Source of the DNA: Sphingomonas qomolangmaensis
Lineage (GTDB): Bacteria; Pseudomonadota; Alphaproteobacteria; Sphingomonadales; Sphingomonadaceae
Length of the DNA stretch: 64,000 nucleotides
Assembly: GCF_024496245.1 (NCBI RefSeq)
Contig: NZ_CP101740.1
Coordinates: forward strand, 3,258,001-3,322,000
Direction of reading: 5' to 3'
Shown: piece after piece, positions 44,254-52,805 of the stretch
Position numbering within the stretch: position 1 is the stretch's first letter
Layout: every line of letters begins with the position of its first letter
Notes under the pieces: generated by a model
The model's input: the letters and a program-made list of their open reading frames with translations, nothing else
What the model was told of the DNA's origin: nothing
The model's database searches: none
Translations under genes and position numbers: made by a program

Positions 44254-46218
44254 GTGAGCGACGACGAGTTTACGCCGAGGCCCGGCAAGCCCGGCGCCGG
44301 CGACGGCAGGCACCTCGTGAAATATGGCGGACGCGTCCTTGCCGCCGCGCGGCTGGCAGGAAGCAAAAGCGGAGTCCGTGCGCGACGGTTCGACGGCAGC
44401 CGGATCGGGCGCGGTGCGAGCATCGCTAGGCTGCTGTCGAGCCGTGACCGGTTTGGCGGGTCCCGGGCGCGGCGCGCGATCGTAAAGGCAAGGCTCGTGC
44501 GCATGGCCGGGACCGGGCTGCCGGCGGCGCGTGCACACCTGCGCTATATCCAGCGTGACGGTGTGACGCGCGAGGGAGCTGCCGGCGAGCTCTACGGGCG
44601 CGATGTCGATACTGCCGACGGCAAGGCGTTCCTCGATCGCTGTACCGAAGATCGCCACCAGTTCCGCTTCATCGTTTCCGCCGAGGACGGCGCCGAATAT
44701 CCCGACCTCAAGCCCTATATCCGTCGCCTGATGGCGCAGGCCGAGCACGACCTTGGCACCCGGCTCGATTGGGTGGCGGTCGATCACTTCAACACCGACC
44801 AGCCGCACACCCATATTATGCTGCGCGGCGTCGACGACCGCGGCGAGAATCTTGTCATCGCCCGCGAATATATTGCGCATGGACTTCGCGAGCGCGCTGC
44901 CGGGCTTGCCACGCTGGACCTTGGCCCGCGCACCGACCGCGAGATCGAGAGCCGGCTTCGCCACGATGTGGGGCAAGAGCGGCTGACCGCGATCGATCGC
45001 CGCCTTCTTCGCCGTATGGATGCCGACCGCGTCACCGGCCCTGCCCACAATGATCCCTTCCAGCAGGCGGTGGCGACGGGGCGCTTGAGAAAGCTGGGCG
45101 CGATGGGGCTGGCTGAGGATCTGGGCGGTGGCCGCTGGCAGCTCGCCCAAGGGCTGGAGGAGACGCTCCGCCGTATGGGCGAGCGCGGCGACATCATCCG
45201 GCTGATGCAGCGCGAGCTTACGGCGCGCCGGCTAGACCGGGCGCACGCCGACCGCGTTATCGAAAGCGATTTGCCTGCAACGTTGATCGGGCGCGTCATC
45301 CGGCGCGGCTTTTCGGACGAGCATCGCGACCGCCACTATCTCATCGTCGACGGGATCGACGGACGAGTTCATTATCTTGACATCGGCCGCGCCAGCGCCA
45401 CCGATCCGACACCCGAGGGTGCCATCGTGCGGGTTGCGCCGCGGACGGCCGAAATGCGCGAGGCCGACAGGACGATAGCGGCGGTGGCGAAGGCGCATGG
45501 CGGACGATACTCGGTCGAGCTGCATCTCGAGCATGATCCGGATGCCAGCAGGCCGTTCGCGGAGGCACATGTCCGTCGCCTGGAAGCGATGCGGCGTGCC
45601 AGCGTTGTCGAGCGCGAGGCGAACGGGAGCTGGATCATATCCGGGGACCATGTCGACCGGGCCACTGCCTACGAGAGCCGGCAGCTTCGGGACCGACCCG
45701 CGGCAATCGAGACCCTTTCTTCGATGCCACTCGACCGCCTGCCTGTTGCAGAGGCCGCTACCTGGCTGGACCGGGTGCTCGCCGGAGACGAGCCGGTGGT
45801 GGCGCGCGACGCCGGGTTCGGGCGCGAGGTGCGGGTCGCGCTTGCCACGCGGCGACAATGGCTGGTCGAACAAGGGCTCGCCGATACAGAGGGCGAGGGC
45901 GGAGCGAGGCTGAGGCGAGGCGTGCTGGTAGCGCTACAACGGCGCGAGCTGCTACGCGCCGCAGGCACGCTGCGCGAGGAGCTTGGCAAGGCGTTCGTCG
46001 AGGCCGGGCCCGGCCAGAAGGTCGAAGGCCGGCTGACGAGGCGCGTCGCGCTGGCGAGCGGACGCTATGGCCTTGTCGAGCGCAGCCGGGAGTTCACGCT
46101 GGTGCCATGGCGACCAGTGCTTGATCGGCATCTTGGCAAGCCGGTCGGGGGTATCATGCGTGCCGACGGGATAAGCTGGCAGCTGGGCCGAAGCCGTAGC
46201 GGACCGCAGGTATCATGA
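44254..46218 (+). CDS. VirD2/DUF3363-type relaxase
   Basis: 654 residues from GTG 44254. The relaxase domain has the Rlx-type HUH metal site in VDHFNTDQPHTHIMLRGVDD near residues 170-190. Upstream are LVKYGGRVLAAARL and HLRYIQRDGVTREG typical of this family, and ARDYI-like segments follow. The large C-terminal DUF3363 region (for example ATLIGRVIRRGF, HYLIVDGIDGRVHYLDIG) is complete. It nicks oriT and leads the strand into the recipient. Frames upstream of the GTG are open but cover the candidate oriT, so they are not used. Confidence 0.92.
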   Translation: MSDDEFTPRPGKPGAGDGRHLVKYGGRVLAAARLAGSKSGVRARRFDGSRIGRGASIARLLSSRDRFGGSRARRAIVKARLVRMAGTGLPAARAHLRYIQRDGVTREGAAGELYGRDVDTADGKAFLDRCTEDRHQFRFIVSAEDGAEYPDLKPYIRRLMAQAEHDLGTRLDWVAVDHFNTDQPHTHIMLRGVDDRGENLVIAREYIAHGLRERAAGLATLDLGPRTDREIESRLRHDVGQERLTAIDRRLLRRMDADRVTGPAHNDPFQQAVATGRLRKLGAMGLAEDLGGGRWQLAQGLEETLRRMGERGDIIRLMQRELTARRLDRAHADRVIESDLPATLIGRVIRRGFSDEHRDRHYLIVDGIDGRVHYLDIGRASATDPTPEGAIVRVAPRTAEMREADRTIAAVAKAHGGRYSVELHLEHDPDASRPFAEAHVRRLEAMRRASVVEREANGSWIISGDHVDRATAYESRQLRDRPAAIETLSSMPLDRLPVAEAATWLDRVLAGDEPVVARDAGFGREVRVALATRRQWLVEQGLADTEGEGGARLRRGVLVALQRRELLRAAGTLREELGKAFVEAGPGQKVEGRLTRRVALASGRYGLVERSREFTLVPWRPVLDRHLGKPVGGIMRADGISWQLGRSRSGPQVS

Positions 46219-46230
46219 TCTGCTCGAACT

Positions 46231-46258
46231 GTTGCCGGACGGGGCGTGCTCCGGCAAC
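46231..46258. terminator. Hairpin after the relaxase gene
   Basis: GTTGCCGGA and TCCGGCAAC form a perfect 9-base stem with a 10-base loop, 12 bases after the relaxase stop. No T-run follows, so it may be a rho-dependent end or a message-stabilising structure. Confidence 0.45.
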
Positions 46259-46472
46259 TCGCAAAGGGCGGATGAACGCGGCACCAGTGTCATGGGCGTG
46301 GGCCCGGATCTTCGAGGCGTTGCCGCTTACCCGATAATCTATGCGCGGGATCTCCGGGGCTGGCATTCATGGCTCGAAAAGTTGAAGGGCGGATACTTGG
46401 ATCGCGTACCGACTTGTGCGAATGGAAACTCAGGGTCCATGCCGTCGGTGAGGGCAAGTCGATCGGGCGCAG

Positions 46473-46604
46473 ATGTGGTTCGAAATCACCGACCGGCACG
46501 GGTTTGCCGTGGCCGTGGTTTGGCTGCCCGGCGACGACGAGCCTTGGCCGGCGATGATGAGCTGCGAGACCGCCATGGTAGCGCCGACCATTCTGACGCC
46601 ATGA
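46473..46604 (+). CDS. Possible small protein or gene remnant
   Basis: A 43-residue frame (MWFEITDRHGFAVAVVWLPG, continuing DDEPWPAMMSCE) with protein-like composition. The upstream continuation lies in a different frame (RTDLCEWKLRVHAVGEG), so a slightly longer gene may have been broken by a frameshift. No family is recognised. The rest of 46219-46973 holds nothing else supportable. Confidence 0.3.
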   Translation: MWFEITDRHGFAVAVVWLPGDDEPWPAMMSCETAMVAPTILTP

Positions 46605-46973
46605 GCATCATCGTGACTGGCCCGGCACCGGCAACTCAGGCTGTGCCCGGAAGCGGGGATGCTATGCGGGCGTTGCAGCGGCCCTGCCGCTTGGAACTCA
46701 TGACTTTGTGCGGGCAGGTGTTTCCGGCGTGGCGATAGGTCTTCGTTATGCCAGCATGGCACCCGATGGTGCACTTCGCGCAGACAAGGCGGTCGTAGCG
46801 ATCGGACCAGCGGGTCCGGCTGTCCGCCCAGTGCGATCCCGATGACGGGGGTTTGTTCGTGCTCTGATGATCATCGCCGCCAGCAGGGGTTGGTCGCGTC
46901 CTGCAATCAACGCGCTTCCCCACGGCGAACCGGTTGCACTTTACTTCGCCTTGCTTGGGACTAACTCTGCGGG

Positions 46974-47459
46974 ATGGACCCAACGATGGCTACCCACGCT
47001 GATGGCGCGCGACTGACGCCGCGGCAGCACGAGTGTCTCGGCCACGTGTATGCACGTCGCACCTCCAAGGAAATTTCGGCAATCACCGGCCTGGCGGTCG
47101 GCACCGTTGATACGTACATCGCCGAGGCTGTGACTGCGCTGGGCGCGCGCAATCGTCGTCACGCAGCCGAGCTGATCCATGGAAACAGCACTCCAGCCGA
47201 TACCCCCGGAAAACCCATACCCGAAAAAACCGGGGTCGTCGCGACGTCGCCACGATCGCTAACCACTAACGAGCCGGAGGAGCTGCAACAACAGTTCACG
47301 CTTCTCCCGGTTCGTAAAAAGGGAGCAATCGGTAATGATCTTGGTCCAGTCGCCCGACTCATCGCAATCATCGGCTTCGCCATCGTGCTCGCCGCCAGCT
47401 TCGGCATGCTCGCCGTCGGGATGCGTGTCATCTCCGATCTCGCAACAGGCCTGCGCTGA
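46974..47459 (+). CDS. Membrane-anchored LuxR-type helix-turn-helix protein
   Basis: 161 residues. The N-terminal GerE-type helix-turn-helix is LTPRQHECLGHVYARRTSKE followed by ISAITGLAVGTVDTYIAEAV. A Pro/Ser/Thr linker follows, and one membrane helix lies at about 129-152 (LIAIIGFAIVLAASFGMLAV). There is no sensor domain, so it is a DNA-binding domain tethered to the inner membrane, a type seen in sphingomonads. Probable start ATG 46974 or 46986. It may regulate the small operon that follows. Confidence 0.82.
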   Translation: MDPTMATHADGARLTPRQHECLGHVYARRTSKEISAITGLAVGTVDTYIAEAVTALGARNRRHAAELIHGNSTPADTPGKPIPEKTGVVATSPRSLTTNEPEELQQQFTLLPVRKKGAIGNDLGPVARLIAIIGFAIVLAASFGMLAVGMRVISDLATGLR

Positions 47460-47484
47460 CGGGCATAGCGACAAAGCTGAAGAC

Positions 47485-47838
47485 GTGCAGGTCGATCCGG
47501 TCGCACGCTTTGTCGGCGCACTGCACGCGTATGAACGGATGCTTCGCAATAGCTACGCCGCTGGTGGACAGCTCGCGAGCGCCGCGATCGATGCTCAGGT
47601 TCACCGCGACCTGTCGCCGATCGCCGGACATCAGATCCTTCGGTCGCTCACGGTCGCTAACCTGGCGATCGCAGACGCCCTTACGCGCAGTGCCGAGGCG
47701 CATCGGCTATTGGAAGTTCTGGGTCGTCAGCTTGGGGTCGACGTCAAGGCATACGGTGATGTTCACCCCAAGCCGAGCGATGCTGTGTTGCCTGGTTTCA
47801 TCGGTGCCAGCGCATCCTGTGCCGACTCAGTTGCCTGA
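47485..47838 (+). CDS. Hypothetical helical protein
   Basis: 117 residues from GTG 47485, predominantly helical (ARFVGALHAYERMLRNSYAA, LTVANLAIADALTRSAEAHR) and ending in a Ser/Ala tail. Recognised family: none. An open frame reaches further upstream to 47335, but that part overlaps the end of the preceding gene and is Ser/Pro-rich. Third gene positions and spacing suggest it is co-transcribed with the LuxR-type gene. Confidence 0.6.
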   Translation: MQVDPVARFVGALHAYERMLRNSYAAGGQLASAAIDAQVHRDLSPIAGHQILRSLTVANLAIADALTRSAEAHRLLEVLGRQLGVDVKAYGDVHPKPSDAVLPGFIGASASCADSVA

Positions 47839-47872
47839 GACATGGAGGGCTCGGATCGGGTAGCGTCGCGAG

Positions 47873-48361
47873 ATGGCGTCGGTGGCAGTCTTTATTTTCG
47901 CTCAGTGTCTCGCCAGCGGGTACGCCTGCTTGCGTGGTGGCGCGCCCGAACGGCTGATTGCGGTGCTCTTGCTGTTGGCGATGTCGTGGGCGGCAGCCCT
48001 GCCGCACGACGCTTCGACCAGCTACCACGGTGTCTACTGGGCTCTGGTCAGGGTCGATCTGGTGCTCTTCGTCTGCTTGACTGGCGTTGCGCTACTGGCC
48101 GACCGCTATTGGCCCATGGGGATCGCGGCCCTGCAATTGCTTGCACTGATGGCGCACGGCGTAAAAGGCTACGATCATGGCGTGCTTGCCATCGCCTATT
48201 GGCTGGTGGTCGGCAAAACCGCCTATTTCATGCTGGCGGTAATGATTATCGGCACGGTACGGCATCGCGATCGGCAACGGCTCGGGCTGCCCGAATATGC
48301 CTGGTCGTTTCGGAGGCACGCGGATGAAGCAGCAAACCGCTTCCGCGATACCAAGGCGTGA
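47873..48361 (+). CDS. Integral membrane protein, hypothetical
   Basis: 162 residues with about four or five hydrophobic segments (SVAVFIFAQCLASGYACL; LIAVLLLLAMSWAAALP; VDLVLFVCLTGVALLA; MGIAALQLLALMAHGV; TAYFMLAVMIIGTV) and a short charged C-terminal tail. It has no recognised domain. It overlaps the winged-helix gene that follows by 38 bases, so the two are linked. Confidence 0.7.
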   Translation: MASVAVFIFAQCLASGYACLRGGAPERLIAVLLLLAMSWAAALPHDASTSYHGVYWALVRVDLVLFVCLTGVALLADRYWPMGIAALQLLALMAHGVKGYDHGVLAIAYWLVVGKTAYFMLAVMIIGTVRHRDRQRLGLPEYAWSFRRHADEAANRFRDTKA

Positions 48362-48824
48362 CGTCACGGAAGATGCCCTCGAATCGATTGTTGCGATTTG
48401 CTGTGCAGCGCTGGACGGTAAGGGGTGTGGCGATCTCGCCTATCAAGCGCCCCGGCTCGCCGGTGCAGCTCCTGCAGGGGAAGAACCTGCCGTGCTTTCG
48501 GCGGCCGCGCGGGCAAAGAGGCTTTATGCCGCGCGACGGCGCCGCGACCGCATTTTCGGTGTCCATGCTGCCATGATCGGAGATCCGGTCTGGGATGTGA
48601 TGCTCGACCTGTTCGTTGCCCATCACGAGGGGCGAAAAGTGTCAGTTTCCAGTGCGTGCATCGCCGCCTGTGTTCCGCCCACCACGGCGCTACGCTGGAT
48701 CAGATCACTCGAACGTTGCAAGCTGGTCGTCCGGACGCCTGATAACCATGACGGACGCCGGCAGCTCGTAGCGCTTTCAGCGCAGGGGCTCCTCATCGTC
48801 GAGGAGGCCATGGTCGAGTTCTAG
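48324..48824 (+). CDS. MarR-like winged-helix protein
   Basis: 166 residues from ATG 48324, preceded by GGAGG. The C-terminal half is a winged helix: VWDVMLDLFVAHHEGRKVSV, TTALRWIRSLERCKLVVR, then GRRQLVALSAQGLLIVEEAM. The N-terminal 80 residues are unrecognised, with an Arg-rich segment before the DNA-binding domain. A TAG ends it at 48824; the same frame then stays open for a further 75 codons. Confidence 0.75.
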   Translation: MKQQTASAIPRRDVTEDALESIVAICCAALDGKGCGDLAYQAPRLAGAAPAGEEPAVLSAAARAKRLYAARRRRDRIFGVHAAMIGDPVWDVMLDLFVAHHEGRKVSVSSACIAACVPPTTALRWIRSLERCKLVVRTPDNHDGRRQLVALSAQGLLIVEEAMVEF

Positions 48825-49052
48825 TCCCAGCTCCGCACTGGCACCCGAAAGTCCAAGTCAGTCCAGGATTGGGTTCGCGGAGGCATCATCACCGAGCCCG
48901 TCCGCGCTTCTCTCGCCCCGCTGTTTCCGGCGGATCCGCAGGTCGATTGGCTGCCCAATATGCTACAGCATCTCATCACGCGTACTGATGAGTTCAGGCG
49001 ACGCGTGTTCGGCCAAACCTTGCCTGACCTAGAGAGATACACCATCATTTAG
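48825..49052 (+). pseudogene. Coding remnant in frame after a TAG stop
   Basis: The 75 codons after the winged-helix gene read as protein (GGIITEPVRASLAPLFPAD, then WLPNMLQHLITRTDEFRRRV and TLPDLERYTII) and end in TAG at 49050-49052. No ATG or GTG lies near its beginning and no ribosome site is visible. It is probably the C-terminal remnant of an older gene, or a former extension of the upstream protein. Bases 49053-49209 show nothing. Confidence 0.4.
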
Positions 49053-49209
49053 GCGCCTTTGTCAGACCAGCTGTGGCCCTGGATCCGAAGACCGCCACGC
49101 GATCGAGGAACGATGGCGAAATGGACGATGCCGATCCGCGATTAAATCGAGCGTATACATAGCGGTCTTAGCCAAACGGCCTTTCGGTCATGTAATCTCT
49201 TGTTGTCAC

Positions 49210-49728
49210 TCATGATTTAGCCAAACCGGACCCGTCAGGATCGCCCGACGTAAAGCTCGACCGCGATAAAATCCTGACTCTTTTTATGCTGCGGCTGCTG
49301 CCCTCTCCTCGGATGCCCATGACGACTTTGTGACCTCGCGAAGCGATTTGGATAAACCTCCTTAACAAAACGCGGATGTTGTCATCTATTACGACAATAT
49401 CAATAATCCAAAGATGCACCCCACCATTCCAGTCTCCGAGTTGAAGAACCGGTAAGCCGCCGGATAAAGCCGTTCGCGATATTTCATCAGTCAGATACGC
49501 CCACGTAAGAAAGGCCGTAGGGTTGCCCTCAACATCCTCCAAAAGCAGTATCTGATTTAACCGTATCGCCGGCATCGTATGCGCAACAATGCTTTGCAGG
49601 TCAATTGACCGGTAATGCGTCATTGAAAGGATGCGCGCTACTGCGCCAAGCCGGTAGCTAATAGACCGTTTCTCAGCCATGGGGCTGGGAGCGGATGGTG
49701 CATTTGAAACCATGTAAAAGATGCCCAC
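49210..49728 (-). CDS. HlyC-type toxin-activating lysine acyltransferase
   Basis: About 172 residues (GTG 49728; ATG codons at 6 and 17 are alternative starts). Family signs: LGAVARILSMTHYRSIDLQ with catalytic His at 38, AHTMPAIRLNQILLLE, PTAFLTWAYLTDE, and GDWNGGVHLWIIDIVV with D110 at the catalytic Asp position of HlyC/ApxC (WFIDW). HlyC-type enzymes move a fatty acyl group from acyl-ACP to a lysine of a secreted protein; MceI/MchD of class IIb microcins also belong here, as I recall. No RTX toxin with glycine-rich nonapeptides is present, so its substrate is probably another exported product of this locus. Confidence 0.85.
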   Translation of the reverse strand: MGIFYMVSNAPSAPSPMAEKRSISYRLGAVARILSMTHYRSIDLQSIVAHTMPAIRLNQILLLEDVEGNPTAFLTWAYLTDEISRTALSGGLPVLQLGDWNGGVHLWIIDIVVIDDNIRVLLRRFIQIASRGHKVVMGIRGEGSSRSIKRVRILSRSSFTSGDPDGSGLAKS

Positions 49729-50410
49729 ACATATGAGTCGAAATGCTGCCAGTATACAAGCACCATGCTGCTCGCCAAGCGGCGGGGAGAAACCCGGCGG
49801 TCATTCAGCGTCTTGGTTGATGACGCAGGCGACGTCAGGCAGCACATCTGGCGGAGACGGTATATGCTGCTGGGAATGTCCGTTATACGAGCAACCGGCG
49901 GTTCGCATGCGAAGGCCGGCTTGCCAAGAAAGTCGGCTGCCCAGTTACCGCAGTGCCTGCGCAAGGCCGCGAGACCATTATTTTCTCACCAATAGTGCGG
50001 GTCGTTATGCTGCTACGATCTCGGCAAGAGTCGCAATCAAGGTGCTGATCTTCCTGGCATGCCCTCCTCAAGGGGAGGCGGTGCCCTACTTCACCCATTT
50101 GCAGTTCATCCGCCAATCAGGGTAGGCGCCGGGCGATTTCGGCACTCTTCGCGCGGCCGCTATTCCAGTTCGAAACCTAGTCCATTACGGCGGAATAAAT
50201 ATATCCATAATGGACCGAAAGCATAGGTTTGCAGTAGTTAATATACGAGCGGTACGCCTCCTGCCTCCTAAGATGCGTGCCGCGTACTTTCCGAAGATAT
50301 CGTTGATGGCTATCGACTATGGGCCAAAGCACGCCGTCGCCATGCCGATATAACTGTTTGACAGCAAACCGGATCTCTCCATATTGCCATTCGCACAGAG
50401 GAGCCGGCGG
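49729..50410. other. Divergent intergenic region
   Basis: About 680 bases between the acyltransferase (leftwards) and the prolyl hydroxylase (rightwards). Small frames here are not convincing. From about 50160 to 50300 the base composition is distinctly more AT-rich than the neighbouring genes, so the two outward promoters probably lie in it. No repeats or small RNA were recognised. Confidence 0.5.
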
Positions 50411-51100
50411 ATGTCGACTATTGTAAGCGTACCGGAATCGCTAGTTCTGAATAACCTGTCGCGGCGTGACGATATGTATCATATCGAGGGCCGTGGTATT
50501 GATCTATTCCTGTTGCGCGACTTTCTTGATCTCGCCGAATGTGAGGCGCTTATCGAGCTGATCGAGGCTGATAACCATCCTTCCCGACTGATGGGAGCAG
50601 GGGAGGCTAATTTCAGGACGAGCCACAGCTGTCCTCTTGCACACAGTAGGCATCCGCTGGTTGCCGAAGTCGACAGGCGAATATCCGAGCTGACCGGCAT
50701 CCCTCTTAATCGCCAGGAAGGTATTGAGGGGCAGCGATATCGGGTCGGGCAGGAATTCAGGCCGCATTTCGACGCGTTTGTACCGGGCAGCGAGTATTTT
50801 CCTGCAGAAATGCAGGTCGGAGGGCAGCGTACCTGGACGGTAATGCTGGCGCTGAACACGCCGAAGTGCGGCGGGGGGACGGCCTTTCCAAATGCTGGCG
50901 TGAGGATCCGGCCCAAGGCAGGAAACCTAATCGCCTGGGACAATCTCAATGGTTGTGGCGAGATTAACCCGTCCTCGCTGCACTGTGGAGAGCCGGTCGT
51001 TGCGGGCGACAAGTACATCGCGACCAAATGGCATCGGCAACGAAAGTTTGCTCCGCCTCGTGCTCACGTGTTCAGCAGCGGAACGGCCAGAGCACTATAG
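50411..51100 (+). CDS. Prolyl 4-hydroxylase-like 2OG-Fe(II) oxygenase
   Basis: 229 residues from ATG 50411, preceded by GAGGAG. The iron triad is H119 and D121 (RPHFDAF) with H191 (SLHCGEPV), and K201 (GDKYIATKWHR) takes the 2-oxoglutarate carboxylate, as in P4H alpha-subunit-like enzymes. GGGTAFPNAGVRIRPKAGNL is the typical jelly-roll strand run. P4H-type enzymes hydroxylate prolines in peptides. The next gene encodes a Pro/Tyr-rich repeat protein, making that a natural substrate by context. No signal peptide: it acts before export. Confidence 0.9.
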   Translation: MSTIVSVPESLVLNNLSRRDDMYHIEGRGIDLFLLRDFLDLAECEALIELIEADNHPSRLMGAGEANFRTSHSCPLAHSRHPLVAEVDRRISELTGIPLNRQEGIEGQRYRVGQEFRPHFDAFVPGSEYFPAEMQVGGQRTWTVMLALNTPKCGGGTAFPNAGVRIRPKAGNLIAWDNLNGCGEINPSSLHCGEPVVAGDKYIATKWHRQRKFAPPRAHVFSSGTARAL

Positions 51101-51189
51101 GCAGGCCGCATCGATACGGTTCGCGTCGACGAACCGCAAGGGTGCCGATCGCCATCAATAAGTAACCCCAATCATGAAGGAGAGATTTA

Positions 51190-52041
51190 ATGCGCAAGCT
51201 GACACCCGAAGAGTGTGAATATATATCCGGCGGCGATACGTATCCGGGTATAGACTCTGAAGTAGGGGACATCGTCGTCACCGGCTCGCCGCCTCCATAT
51301 TACACGCCGCCCTATTACACCCCACCTTCCACCCCGCCTTACTATCCGCCATATTATCCACCATATACTCCTGGAACCGGTGTTGGTACGCCTCCGGCCC
51401 CACCCCCCGCCGATGCGGCATCGCATGATGTTACATTCGGCAACGGGCTCAAGGAAAGCGATCTGGACATCACACAGAAGGAGGCTCTTAAAGATTACAA
51501 GGAAAGCATCGTGAGGGTAGGCAACTGGATAACTTCCTTGCCAGGCAATGCCCAGATCACGCTTGGCGATGGCAACATCGTGACAGGCCTAGAACTGAAA
51601 GAGGCTTGGGCTAAAACAGACTTTGTGATAAACCCAGTCGGCTTCAAGGGCTACGCTAACGCCGAAGGGCGAGGTGAGTCCAATTGGAACTCTGGCGATC
51701 CCATTGTTAGTATGAACATTGACGTCATAGACAAATATAATGATCATACCCAAGACAAGAGGGGTACAAACTTCCTCGTTCTTCACGAGATAGCCCATTT
51801 AACAAGTGACAACCGTGCACATAATATTGCCAATACCGGACAGGACCCAGTTCGTCTCGCCGAGATGGAGCGGTTCGCAAACGACATAGCGCGCGCGGTG
51901 GCCGTATATTACGCAGGCCCGAATCAGGCAGTCCCCGGAATAGACTATAGCGCAAATGGTCCCACACTATTTATTCCACAGCCGCCGGCACCGCCTCCGT
52001 ACTATCCCCCTTACTATCCGCCGGGTGTAAACATTCCTTGA
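51190..52041 (+). CDS. Double-glycine-leader Pro/Tyr-rich metallopeptidase-like protein
   Basis: 283 residues. Residues 1-15 (MRKLTPEECEYISGG) are a bacteriocin-type double-glycine leader, which the C39 peptidase exporter encoded downstream should cut after G15. Residues 34-62 consist of PPYYTPP/PPYYPP repeats, and a second PPYYPPYYPP block closes the C-terminus (residues 267-283). Between them lies a globular domain with a zinc-protease motif HEIAH at 199-203, plus H211 and E225/E227 as possible third ligands. So it may be a secreted protease or toxin, or a modified carrier. A GGAGAG ribosome site precedes the ATG. Prolines are candidate P4H targets. Confidence 0.85.
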   Translation: MRKLTPEECEYISGGDTYPGIDSEVGDIVVTGSPPPYYTPPYYTPPSTPPYYPPYYPPYTPGTGVGTPPAPPPADAASHDVTFGNGLKESDLDITQKEALKDYKESIVRVGNWITSLPGNAQITLGDGNIVTGLELKEAWAKTDFVINPVGFKGYANAEGRGESNWNSGDPIVSMNIDVIDKYNDHTQDKRGTNFLVLHEIAHLTSDNRAHNIANTGQDPVRLAEMERFANDIARAVAVYYAGPNQAVPGIDYSANGPTLFIPQPPAPPPYYPPYYPPGVNIP

Positions 52042-52048
52042 TAGAGCG

Positions 52049-52084
52049 CCTCAGCAGGAATTCGCTACAGTATTTCTGCTGAGG
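52049..52084. terminator. Hairpin between the leader-peptide gene and export genes
   Basis: CCTCAGCAG (52049-52057) and CTGCTGAGG (52076-52084) form a perfect 9-base stem with an 18-base loop directly after the stop at 52041. No T-run follows. Such structures often attenuate or stabilise transcripts so the substrate gene is expressed more than the transporter genes. Confidence 0.55.
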
Positions 52085-52115
52085 GGCTTCGGAGTATCAC
52101 ACATATGAGTATCCT

Positions 52116-52805
52116 ATGACAATTCTCGCTAAAACAATCGTGATATGGGCGTCAGCCCTTACAATATCATGCGCAGGCAGCGCTACGTCGCAGCCCCTAA
52201 GTTCCGTATCTGGTGTTAACAACTGCACCACAATGGCATTTACGCCCGAAACGTCGCGAGATGTTGAATCATTAGGTATCACCCTAATGCCGGATGGTGG
52301 CAGTATTGCGCTGCGCAGTACGGAGACCGTAACGGGGCCGTGCGCTGCGATCCTTCAGTCATTCAAGGGTGGTACTTACAACCTGGACAATGGTACGAAG
52401 CTTAACCGGGAATATGGTGGAGATTCAGCGACACTGTCGGCGTCAGGCTTTCCTGTCCCGATACCCCTGCCAGAAACCGCCGTGCCCGAGGCTGACGGCG
52501 ATTTCTTGATGGCAGACAAAATGGGAACTATCAAAGTTGGCGACAGACTCGTCGACACTTATGTCGGTGTCTGGAAGTTGCCTGCTACTACCCTCGTGAG
52601 AGCCTTCCAGACGGAGGAGGACAGAGCGGTGGGCCGTCCCCAAACAATATTCGCGTCGCGGCAGCCCATTCGCAGCATCACTTATTTTCCGTCGCCCGAC
52701 AGTCCAAGCGGCACACTTAACGTCGTGATGGACGCCGGTAAGGGCGCAGCCAGAGCTATCGAGATGGGCTGGCAACATCCGGGCTTGTTCAAGCCTGACA
52801 ATTGA
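52116..52805 (+). CDS. Exported hypothetical protein (possible lipoprotein)
   Basis: 229 residues. The N-terminus MTILAKTIVIWASALTISCA is a signal peptide; the Cys at 19 gives a weak lipobox, and signal peptidase I cleavage a few residues later is also possible. The mature part has no recognised domain but two Cys (NNCTTM and GPCAAIL) that could form a disulphide. It overlaps the HlyD gene, so it likely serves the export apparatus or protects the producer cell (immunity); this is inference from position. Confidence 0.7.
   Translation: MTILAKTIVIWASALTISCAGSATSQPLSSVSGVNNCTTMAFTPETSRDVESLGITLMPDGGSIALRSTETVTGPCAAILQSFKGGTYNLDNGTKLNREYGGDSATLSASGFPVPIPLPETAVPEADGDFLMADKMGTIKVGDRLVDTYVGVWKLPATTLVRAFQTEEDRAVGRPQTIFASRQPIRSITYFPSPDSPSGTLNVVMDAGKGAARAIEMGWQHPGLFKPDN

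Noticed and set aside
46232-46738. 168-codon frame after the relaxase
   Set aside because: Composition changes along its length and it begins on a hairpin; a shorter frame at 46473 reads better as protein.
49721-50125. Small frames in the divergent gap as a microcin precursor
   Set aside because: No leader with a convincing double-glycine pattern and no ribosome site; the frames are Cys/Arg-rich noise.
51300-51370. Tandem CCATATTATCC-type repeats as iterons or CRISPR
   Set aside because: They are codons of the PPYY repeats in a clear gene, irregular in spacing and without spacers.
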